The notes beneath the pieces were generated by a model. The model was not told where the DNA came from, ran no database searches, and saw only the letters and a program-made list of their open reading frames with translations. The position numbers and the translations under genes are program-made. Shown in pieces: positions 11,001 through 23,000 of a DNA stretch of 64,000 nucleotides. The first letter of the stretch is position 1; every line of letters begins with the position of its first letter. This DNA comes from Nematostella vectensis (taxonomy: Eukaryota > Cnidaria > Anthozoa > Actiniaria > Edwardsiidae), in contig NC_064035.1 of the NCBI RefSeq assembly GCF_932526225.1, positions 1,342,501 through 1,406,500 on the forward strand, read 5' to 3'.

Positions 11001-14000
11001 TAGGATATCTCTTTTGACCAATTGACATCACCCCCATGCTGTTTGTTAGGATATCTCTTTTGACCAATTGACATCACCCCCATGCTGTTTGCTAGGATAT
11101 CTCTTTTGACCAATTGACATCACCCCCATGCTGTTTGCTAGGATATCTCTTTTGACCAATTGACATCACCCCCATGCTGTTTGTTAGGATATCTCTGCAA
11201 CAAGGAAGCTTGCCAGGTTGGTTATTGCTGTCCCATTTTGTTGGCCCAACGTCATCTTCATCAGCTAGCCCTGTACTGATGCTTAAGAGACTTACGATAC
11301 AGGTGAGTTCTGGAGTGCTAAGACTGCATGGATCACAAAGCTTTATAGGCATTTGGGTTTGACAACAAGAAGGATTTTAAGTTGATTGATTAAGAGCCAG
11401 GGCTCACCCTTTGATCACTACAGACATAGCCATAAAGATAATATTATTTTTTCCAATCCTTTTTGTATTAAGTTGGCTATTTCAAGTGATTTACTGTATA
11501 ATGATCCCAGTTAAAAGAAATACAATGGATAACTGGATAATTGTCTTATAGCTGATGCGCCATGTGACCTCCTCCTTGAATCTGACATGCGACCCTGTAC
11601 ATCTAGAGGAGGAGTTTCCTCGCTGGCTTGAGAAAGTGTCCTCAAAGCTTCAAGGTGGCATCACCATTGTTATTGACTCAGCTGACAGACTGGATGTAAG
11701 TTGCCACTTCTTGTTGTGGTTTTTATTTTTCCTTAAGCTCTATGGACATTACTCCATTTTCATGGTATTTCTGTAATGTCCATATGTTGTGATGACTTTG
11801 TCTATTTTGGGCTGCAGGGTGCCATGTCTCACATGCAGTGGCTGATGGACCCGCTACCTGTTGGTGTGCGAGTCATACTCTCTGTCAGCCAGGACACTTG
11901 TCCAGCAGCATGGAGGTAGACTACTGAAATTTGATGTATAGAAATGTGATGTTTTGTATTTGTTATGTCTATGCACTACAGTATGTACTTTCATAAGTGG
12001 CTAGTCTGCTTTTTTTTTATTCTTATCAAATCTTAAGTTCCTTTTTTTTTTTTTTTTTTCAGGTCTTGGCCAAGTGTTAATATAGGTCCTTTAGAGGAAA
12101 GCGACAGGGATGGGCTTCTATCTGCACTGTTTGACCCTACCATGAAAGACAAGGTAAGTTCAACAAGAACCTGCTACCTATCCTCCTTGCGCCTGATGGC
12201 ACATATGGCCTCCACGTTGTTTTTCCACTTCTCTCGGTGAGCGACCTTTACCCGCACCTCCTTCCATGTCCTCCACCCTGCCTTGTTCCTCTGCTTTCTG
12301 TGGTCCTTCTCCAAGCTATTTTAGATCTGCTTTCTTTTTCCCTCGGGTGCCCATGTCAAGGCTGCACTTCTCAATCTTGTCTCGACACATAACCTATCAT
12401 TTTTTATCTACCGCAAAGTACTCCAAAGAATTATCTGTCTTATTTTATGCGAGATTAGCTAACTTATTTTCAACCTTTTCCTGTTATATCAATTCCAGAT
12501 GGTAGATTAAGTTCTACTCGATAAAATATTACACATCAAATGATTCATGATCCTTTTGTTGACTTCACTTCTTTACTGGTTGTTAGTTGTATAAGGATTC
12601 ATTTATATTTTTCTGATGTTATATTTGGTTGGTTTGAAGGTGATTCACTTGTTAGCTGAGAATTCATCATCTGCTGTGTGTAATCCCCGGTTCCTGTGCA
12701 CCCTAGCATCTGAGGTCACGTGGTGAGTATAGAGGTATCTTAGTTTCTTGACCTGTGCACCCATTAGCTTCAGAGGCCATGTGGTGAGTAAAGAGGTCGC
12801 TTGGTCTGTTGTGTGTTATCCCTGGTTCCTGTGCACCCTAGCATGTGATGTCATGTGGCAAGTATATAGGTATCTTAGTCGTGTGATCAAAATGATTCAG
12901 GTTATAACTTAATTTCTTCTTGGATGGAAATTTTCCTACTAAATCATTGTTTTTTATTTAAGTTTGACTGGGATGGAAAACTTGACCATCTATCTGGAAC
13001 AATGCACAAGAAGTGAGGTACATATAAACAAGCCAAACTGTGCAATGGTAAACAACCCTGACTTTAGTTGTTTTAGGGAATACTGTACGATCGTTGTGAA
13101 GCGTTGGGGGCTGGACTCCCAGAACTCTAAGAAAGACTCTAGCCTCGAATATATCTACATTGCCTGATGCAGCTTTTTGATTATCCAGTGATATACTGTG
13201 ACTCCAATGTATTTTTGCTGCTATTAGCCCGGCTTTCCTCAAAATATCTAGTGTTGTACTAGTGTATGGCTTTAATTTCAGACAACTGTCAGTTTATACT
13301 TGGGCATATTGAAGCAAATTCAAAGTACTCTGGATGCAACTCATCAGCAGTTTTTGCAACAGGTATGCAATATGATGTTACTCTTAGAGACTTAAAGCCT
13401 CTGTGTCCTTGGCGACTCTGTGCCTATATTGCTTGTGGCTACATTTTATGAACCCTGAATTGTCTGTCCCTCATCTATCTAAGTTCCCCCCTCTCGTGTG
13501 ATTAGTATACACCCACAAACAGGACGTGTTGCATGTGTGAGCTCACCATTCCCTGTAAATGTATCAGATCCTTCTACATGTAGCTGCATCTCGTAACGGC
13601 TTGACTGAGCCAGAGATCAGGCACCTCATACCAATGTCATGGTGCTCTTGGCTGGACTTGTACAGTACCTTACAGTCTAGAGGGATAGTATCATGTCAAG
13701 TGGGTCTTATCACAATTGCCAACAGACAGGTAACTTCAGCAATGCTAGAACCATACTGTACATTAATGACCTCTAATCTGAATTGCTATTTATCTATCTA
13801 GGTGGTTAACAAAAATAGTCTCAGCCCCCCTCCCTTCCACCTCTGATTTTTTTACTTAAAATAATAGAAGTATGGCACCTAATTGTTTGTTCTTATCCAG
13901 GTATACAAAGCTATCAGCTTGATAGACAATTTCACTGATCATCCAAGTACCTCTGCAATGGTTCAACAGGTCATTGACTACTTTGAATACAAGATGAGGT

Positions 14001-17000
14001 AAGATAGCATAGGACAACTAGTAAAACCTATAAAAGTACTTTGTTAAAGGTACCAAAAATATATCTCAATGCTACACTGTTAGTCAGAAAGACAAATTGT
14101 CTTAGCTACAGAACCAATCAAGTCATATTTTTAGCTTCATGTTAAATATACTGTACAATCAGTACAGTATAGTGCAGTACAGTTTTTGCTCGTCCAATAA
14201 TCAGTTCTGTGTATTTTGTAGGAGCTGCTGTGTAACATTCAGACTTGTTGATGAACTTCCTTGGCTTCTTAAGAAAACTAGTAACAAGGAAAGACTCCAA
14301 GGCTGTCTACTTGACATGAATGTGTTTGCAAGGTTTTTTGAAAGGTGATTCTTTGTCTTTAACCCTTTCATTCCTGGGTACTTTTGACCAAAATTGTAAG
14401 AAAAACAGACTGAAAACAGAAACCTCCCCCCTATTTCAAGTCCACAACTACCAGTTAAGTTAAGCTACTGCTAACCGAAGAGCCTTGAATTTCCCAACAA
14501 TGCACTGCAGTTTAATGGAATCAATTATGTTACATTGCTTTGAAGGTCGTCTATGCCTTTGAGGAATCCATGAGTATAGGTGATGTTAAGTTTGCATTTC
14601 TGATGTTTTAGAGTTGGGCGTCTGGGGACGTTATAGGAAGGGAAGTGTTAAGTATTCTTTTCTATGGTTTTCTCAGTGTGGTGTTTAAGAGTGCACTGAG
14701 AATTTATGGATGGTTCAAGCCCCGTTTAAATTGTGCAAGTGATACAAAAAGCAACAGTTTAGGATAGGTGTAATTTGGTGTCAATAATGGAAATGTGTGT
14801 ACAGAATGTGTGTTTGTGCATCTTGGGTGTTTAAGCTAAACAGGATGTTGATGGGTTGACCTTGTGCATCATGTTTAGCTGTGTTGTCAATTATTGAACC
14901 TTGTGTGTGATACGCTGAAGGCATAGGTGTTGATGGGGGCACTGTGGGTGTTATGTTCTAAAGTAGGTGTTAATGGTTGGACCTTGTGTGTTATGTTCTA
15001 AAGTAGGTGTTAATGGGTAGACCTTGTGTGATATGTTCTAAAGTAGGTGTTAATGGTTGTACCTTGTGTATTATGTTTTAAAGTAGGTGTTGATGGGGGC
15101 ACTGTGGGTGTTATGCTCTAAAGTAGGTGTTAATGGTTGGACCTTGTGTGTTATGTTCTAAAGTAGGTGTTAATGGATGGACCTTGTGTGATATGTTCTA
15201 AAGAAGGTGTTAATGGGTGGACCTTGTGTGTTATGTTCTAAAGTAGGTGTTAATGGTTGTACCTTGTGTGTTATGTTCTAAAGTAGGTGTTCATGGGTGG
15301 ACCTTGTGTGTTATGTTCTAAAGTAGGTGTTGATGGGTGAACCTTGTGTATTATGTTCTAAAGTAGGTGTTAATGGTTGGACCTTGTGTATTATGTTCTA
15401 AGGTAGGTGTTAATGGGTGGACCTTGTGTGTTATGTTCTAAAGTAGGTGTTAATGGGTGGACCTTGTGTGTTATGTTCTAAAGTAGGTGTTAATGGGTGG
15501 ACCTTTGTGTGATATGCAGGTTAAATTTATAGTAATGTAAATGGCTTAAACAGATAACTTTTTTATGTATTGCTGTTAGTTTTTGGGTACCCACTAACAG
15601 ACGCTAATATTTTTTTTTTTTTTGACGATAAATGTTTGTTCTTTCAGAGGTCGGAGTTGTGAGCTGGTTGACTACTGGAAATATATAGGCTTGGATCAGT
15701 CACGACTAGGCAAATTGTATTTAGATGTTATAAAAAGCATGGAAAATGGTGAGTTTTTTTATCCCTTGTAAAAGAAAAAAAAGGAATTGCCTTAAGTAAA
15801 ATTACCAACAAAACTTGTAATGACTGTCTTTCAGAGGACCAGCCGTCTGTCCTTATTGCCAACCTGTATGTAGCAGTGGGGCAGTTTCTGAAGTATTTAG
15901 GTCTGCTTAGTCAGGTATGAGTTGAGGAAAAAACTGTGACATGTTAAATAAAGTTTGCCATTGTTCACCTTCTGTGTATGTCAAGGCAGCCCCATCTCTA
16001 CAGAATGGTTGTTGGCATTGTTTACCTATTCTGTGTGTGTCTGTCTAGGCGGCCCTATCTCTACGGAATGGTTGTTGGTATTGTTTACCTATTCTGTGTG
16101 TGTCTGTCTAGGCGGCCCCATCTCTACAGAAGGCTCTTGAGATAAGAGAGAGTGTTCTCGACCCAGACCACCCACTGGTAGCCCAGTCCCTACATTATTT
16201 GGCTGAGCTCTACTCGCATTGGGGAAACTTCAGGTGTGTTTTGTTCATTTAGTATCATTTTTTAATAATTCACAGATGAGGTCAACTAGAAAGTTTTTCC
16301 CCCTCGCTGCTTATTCTAGCTTGGATAACTTGACCTCCTTGCTAACTCGATTTATCTTCTCCAATCGGCCTTTTAACTCCAACGTTCATCTTGTTACACC
16401 TCTATCTTGAAAATTACTGTAAAATAATAACCGTCATCATCATTTTCATTGGCATTGTCATCACTGCTATCACATCATGGCAGCATACCCATTTGCACCA
16501 TTGTTCACCTGATGTAGCGAACTGTGCTTCGTTTTCAGTGCTGCGGAAGCCTTTTTCAAGCAAGCAATTGAAATCACCCAGAATGCTCTTGGAGCAGACC
16601 ATTTCTCTCTCATCAAGGTTCGCCTAATTTTCTCTTTTCTCGAAATATGATACTGTAGATCTATGTGTATCTAACATTTGCCAGCATGTTCTCGTACTCG
16701 AAATATGCTAATGTAGATCTATGTGTATCTAACATTTGCCAGCATGTTCTCGTACTCAAAATATGCTAATGTAGATCTATGTGTATCTAACATTTGCCAG
16801 CATGTTCTTGTAAAGTACTTAAATGCATCCATGTTCTTTTCACCACACAATCTATTACTAAATTATTGCTTCTTCGGTTATATAGGATTTAGAAGGTTTG
16901 TCGATACTCTACAAAAAGAACGAAAAGTGAGTGTTTTTGTATGAGAGAATCACGAATAGCCTAAGCTCTATCCGGCTGCTTATGGGCTGGTATCAAATCA

Positions 17001-20000
17001 AATTTCTTGACTTGTTCATATGGGGCTATTTAAAGTTACCCCTGTATCCCCATTCTATAGGTTGTTGACTTATGATGCACAAATTATCTCTACGTGAATT
17101 TTGTGCTGAGTCAAAGCATGACCTTCATAGAAATTTTGAAATTACACCAATCAGAGCATGCATAAGATTTCAATTGTTTTATAATTATGCAAGAAAACCC
17201 TTTTTTCATCTCAATTGTTTCATAATTATGCAAGAAAACCCTTTTTTCATCTCAATTGTTTTATAATTAATTTTCTGTGTTCTTTTTACTGACATGCGGG
17301 GGATGTTGGGAGATTTGATTTATCAATTGTGTTTTTTTACGATGTTCCGGTGTTTCTTTTAGGTACTCCCTAGCAGAAAGCTGTCACAAGCGGGCTATAG
17401 CCATCCGTCAGAAGTCAGGCGTTTTGGTGAGTTATCTACCTAGGATTTGAATCTCTTGGCAGCACCACCTTCGATTAGAAAATTACATAAACAAAATTGA
17501 TGCCAAAAAAACAAATGTACATTGTTTCTCAATTTCCATCGAAAATACTGCAATAGCTTTTCCAAATTAAACAATGGAAATGGATTGTTTTCTCGTAATG
17601 GTATTTTTCTGAGATGACAAAATGGCGCCGACAGAGGCCTGAAGGACTGCTCTTTATCTGTTTAACAGATGCATCGTCTTTTAGCCAAATTGTCAGCTTA
17701 TTTTATGGATGCGTCAGAAAAATTTCTGTGTATCGATCTTGTGTAAGTCATTTATTGACCATCATTATAAGATTATTATCTTGCCCAAAGATTGGTGTTC
17801 AGGCAATGAAGCGAAAGATTATCCAGGTCGAGGAGCTATCTCTGGGTCCAGGAAGCCAAGAATTGTCCAGATCTCTCAACGAGATCGGTGTGCTGTACTA
17901 CCTACAGAATAACCACGAGTAAGCACTCTTTTACATGACTGACAATTTTTTCATTGCATCTAGCCATTTATTTTGCTAAAATAATTCGCTATTCATGACT
18001 TGGCCATCAGTGAAACAATAGTAAAAATATGAATGAATTGTTTAAAGCCTCTCTGATTTAAGCTCCATGCGCAATTGAGTTTTTTTTTTCCATTTTAAAA
18101 ATTTTATTTTCCAGTGGGGCTATTTTCTTTTCACCAAACGATGCAGATTTGCATGCATGCATATTTTTTCCAAAAAGCCCCCCTCCCTCCAAAACTTTTT
18201 AACACATTGACCCCTCAACCGGCCTGTACCGGCTTTGGAAAGTACCCACAACCCAAAAAATTCATAAATGCAAACTAAACACAACAAGATAAAAATACTC
18301 AGGCATCAGTCTAAGGGATAAATGGTCTTGAAGATATGCATCCAACCAAGGTGTTGGCAACTACTCTTACGCCAAATAATAGTACAGGTTCTTTGACAAA
18401 TTTCAAATCGAACAAGGAAAGAAAAGCAGAATCACCCCTCTCAATAAAACGCTCAAAATACAACACAAGGGAGAGAGATCAGCAAACACAGCTCAAGACA
18501 CAAATAGATACCTTTATTCTGATCCTCCAGGTTCATTTCCATGGCCTCAAAACACAATGTCCACTCCTTGAAGGCTTGTAAAACCATGAAGATGCCTTTA
18601 CGGATTGAAAAGCATTCTGGGAGATCCAGGGGAAAATTCACGAGGGGAGGGCCAGTCAACACTCCTCTCCCCAAAGTCAGATGGTCTTTTCACCCCGAAG
18701 CCAAACAAATCAATTCCAGGTTATACAGACCCAGAATAGCAGTGTAAACAATTTTGGAATCAATTTGGTTTCAGAAAAGACAGCATTTAGGAGAGCTGTG
18801 GTCATTCATTAGAAAATTATTTTCTCATCCAGGCAAAGCCAAACAAGAAAAAATCATCATGAATCCACCTTTGCTTGCAAATATCCATAAGCCAAAAGAC
18901 TTCATGATGTCCTGAGACACTCTCCTAATATGCTCATAGCTGTATTTTTGATGAAAAATACAAGCAACCATCAACTTGTGCTGGCTTCAGCACAACGACG
19001 AGGGATTAAAAGTGGGGACCGCAAAGCACTGTTGGAAAGCTTGGATACCGCTGACTAGGTGCAGCTGTGTTTGACTTTGACGGGCTGTATAAAACTCAGA
19101 ATAGGGGGAGGTATCTGTTTTCAGTCTGTATTTTGTAAATTCAGCTCAAAAATAGCCAGGAGTCAATGGGTTAAATTCCTACATATTGGCTACAAATTTG
19201 TCACTCAGATAAATCTTTTGTAAACAATTTAAAAGACATTCATGACAAATAATTAACACAACTTACAAATTATTCTATCTGTGAAAAAAAAAGGTGTGCG
19301 TAACAGCGGATATCCGCTAAGTGAGAGTTGACTAGAAAAAAGGGTTGTTATTTATCAGAACCACTTATAAGACGTTGCATATTCAAAACTTTCATCATTT
19401 TTTTGTAATTAAAAGTTCAGAAAAAAACAGTTATTATGGATTAAAATTCACCATGATCCAAGCGTATTTAATTATCTCATTTGCATATGATTTCCTACAA
19501 AGCCATGCGTCTTGAAAGTTGGACCCATTTCTCTGTTAATGATCCCATATTTTTACTCGTCCACAGGGCTAGCAAGTCATTTTTCCAGCGCTCGTTAGCA
19601 ATGCGAGAGGAGATCCTGGGTGAAGACCACCCAGAGGTTGCTCAGTCGCTGCACAACCTGGCAGCTCTCTACAACGATAATAAACAGTGAGTGTCCATTT
19701 GGTACAATGATCAGAAACAGTGAGTATCCATTTGGTACAACGATCAGAAACAGTGAGTATCCATTTGGTACAACGATCAGACACAACAAGTGTTTATTTG
19801 GTACAATGACCAAAAACAGTGAGTGTCCATTGATTTTATGATTTGGTTCAACGATCAGAAACAGTGAGTGTCAATTTGGTACAATGATCAAAAACATTTG
19901 GTACAAGGATCAGAAACAGTGAGTGTCCATTTGGTACAATGATCAAAAACAGTGAGTGTCCATTTGGTACAATGATCAAAAACAGTGAATGTCCATTGAA

Positions 20001-23000
20001 TACACCATTTGGTACAAGGATCAGAAACAGTGAGTGTCCATTTGGTGCAACGATCAAAAACAGTGAATGTCCATTGATTACACCATTTAGTACAATAATC
20101 AGAAACAGTGAGTGTCCATTTGGTGCAACGATCAAAAACAGTGAATGTCCATTGATTACACCATTTGGTACAACGATCAAAAACAGTGAATGTCCATTGA
20201 TTACACCATTTGGTACAACGATCAAAAACAGTGAATGTCAATTGATTTCTTCAAAAAGGGTTCTTATATTTTGGGGAACTTACTAACAATTAAGGCAAAA
20301 TGGGTTCTTATTAGGTTCCTAATTTATTTGTCCAAGTTGCTTAATCAACAGTAGGATTCATCATTACAGAGGTGTTTCTAATTTCTTTGTCCAAGTTGCT
20401 TAATCAACAGTAGGATTCATCATTACAGAGGTGTTTCTAATTTCTTTGTCCAAGTTGCTTAATTAACAGTAGGATTCATCATTACAGAGGTGTTCCTAAT
20501 TTATTTGTCCAAGTTGCTTAATCAACATTAGGATTCATCATTACAGAAGTGTTCCTAATTTCTTTGTCCAAGTTGCTTAATCAACAGTAGGATTCATCAT
20601 TACAGAGGTGTTTCTAATTTCTTTGTCCAAGTTGCTTAATCAACAGTAGGATTCATCATTACAGAGGTGTTTCTAATTTCTTTGTCCAAGTTGCTTAATC
20701 AACAGTAGGATTCATCATTACAGAAGTGTTTCTAATTTCTTTGTCCAAGTTGCTTAATCAACAGTAGGATTCATCATTACAGAAGTGTTTCTAATTTCTT
20801 TGTCCAAGTTGCTTAATCAACAGTAGGATTCATCATTACATAAGTGTGGCTGAATATATAGCCTCTTTGCTATAGAGATATCCTACTCTATGTATGTTTG
20901 TAATCTTATCTTTTTTGAAGAGCAAAATGATTAGCAAATTTCAAAGCCCCATAATTTGTTTCATTTTTTTTGGAGTTTTTTATCATATAAGAACCTTTGG
21001 AATTTTTCACCTTAGTAGGTTCTTATATAGGGATTTAAATTACTAGGTTCTAACATGCGGGTTTTTACTGTACTCAATGACGATCAGACACAGTGAGTGT
21101 CCATTGATTACACCATATGGTACAAAAACAACCAGGAAGAGTGAGTGGATGGGAGCCAGGATGTGAGCATACGCTGTTAGCCTTAAAATGCATACTTCTC
21201 GGTGAGCTTTTTATTACCACTTTGCTTGCTTCCCAGATACGATAAAGCCGAACCTCTATACAAACGGGCCCTGGATATACGGCTTAAGGTTTGTTACTAT
21301 GTCATCACCATTTGCCCGTCATATCTAGACCTCAGTTAATGAATTGAGTTTTTGACAGGCGTTTTCTCCTGAACACTCTTGTGTTGCCTCCACTGTGAAA
21401 CATCTCGCGACTCTGTACCGTAAGCAGGTAAAAGCTTCCACTTTGGAAATTGAGTTTAGTTTCCGTTTAACTAACATCTCTATCTACCTCTTCTTGTTAG
21501 GGCAAATTCGACAAGGCAGAGCCCCTCTATAGGTAAGCAATATTTCTATTAGTGGAGTTGAATCCAATAACCCGAATGAGAGCACAATTGATGATACTCT
21601 TATATGGTTCTATCTGAGTGGGGCGATCTTTCTCAGTGTGATTGGGGCGACAGTACCCTGGAGCCAATCGGTCAATTGCAGGAAGCAAACACAAAGAGAT
21701 ATTGGTTTGATTTTTTATAGCGGTTTCTCTTTAACACATTTTTCACTTTTTTATGCAAAAAAGTACTCATTGGTGTTTGTGGGGAAGGGGGGTACAGGTT
21801 CTTTATAACCCGCCACCCCTTAAAGCAAAGAGGACATGTTTTCCTGCGTTCTGCAGACAAGCACTGGAAGCTCGTGAAAAGATCTTTGGAGATAACCACC
21901 CGGGCGTTGGCACCGCTCTGCACAATCTGGCCGTCGTCCTCTGCCTTCAAGTAAGGGATCCACTGTTTCATTTGTACCAGTAAGACATCCACTGTGACAT
22001 TTGTACCAGTAAGACATCCACTGTGTCATTTGTACCAGTAAGACATCCACTGTGTCATTTGTACCAGTAAGACATCCACTGTGTCATTTGTACGAGTAAG
22101 TCATCGAATGTGTCATTTGTAACCGTAAGACATCCACTGTGTCATTTGTATCCGTAAGACATCCACTGTGTCGTTTGTACCAGTAAGACATCCACTGTGT
22201 CATTTGTACCCGTAAGACATCAACTGTGTCATTTGTACCAGTTAGACATCCACTGTGACATTTGTACCAGTAAGACATCCACTGTGACATTTGTACCAGT
22301 AAGACATCCACTGTGTCATTTGTACCAGTAAGACATCCACTGTGTCATTTGTACCAGTAAGACATCAACTGTGTCATTTATACCAGTAAGACATCCACTG
22401 TGTTATTTGTACCAGTAAGACATCCACTGTGTCATTTGTACGAGTAAGTCATCGAATGTGTCATTTGTAACCGTAAGACATCCACTGTGTCATTTGTATC
22501 CGTAAGACATCCACTGTGTCGTTTGTACCAGTAAGACATCCACTGTGTCATTTGTACCCGTAAGACATCAACTGTGACATTTGTACCAGTAAGACATCCA
22601 CTGTGTCATTTGTACCAGTAAGACATCAACTGTGTCATTTGTACCAGTAAGACATCCACTGTGTCATTTATACCAGTAAGACATCCACTGTGTTATTTGT
22701 ACCGTTGCATTGAATCGCAAAGAATAGCCACAACCACTGCACAGTCCAAAAATTGGTTTACAGCCGGTCTAGCTAAACAATTGACTACCAGATTAGTGAA
22801 TGGAAACAGACGCGATAATTTGCTTGGATGGTGCGCAGCCATAGATATGCTATGCGAAAAGTCTTAAGAATTGGCTTTTCAATAAGAAAATACTGTTTGG
22901 CGGTCGTAGTGATTAGCTTGCCCCACCCCTGGGAAATACCAATTAACCCATTGACTCCTGGCTTTTTTAGAGCTGAATTTACAAAAAAAAAAAAACAGAC

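Larger units (their letters stand above)
9527..15914 (+). other. NPHP3: NPHP3 exons 9-22: P-loop NTPase and helical region
   Basis: Exons: 9527-9667, 10175-10278, 11188-11302, 11552-11695, 11818-11915, 12063-12153, 12640-12722, 12963-13017, 13282-13362, 13568-13729, 13901-13998, 14222-14344, 15648-15748, 15835-15914. Exon 10 carries Walker A (GDDGSGKS); exon 11 LLLSHFVG; exon 12 EEFPRWLEK and Walker B (IVIDS); exon 13 [16 protein letters not shown]. All are strongly family-like. Exon 20 encodes [10 protein letters not shown], also conserved in human NPHP3. Confidence 0.85.

Noticed and set aside
18336-18581. 81-codon frame starting [11 protein letters not shown] as a host gene
   Set aside because: It belongs to a MITE with a second copy at 22947-23890 and lies within an NPHP3 intron; no known domain.
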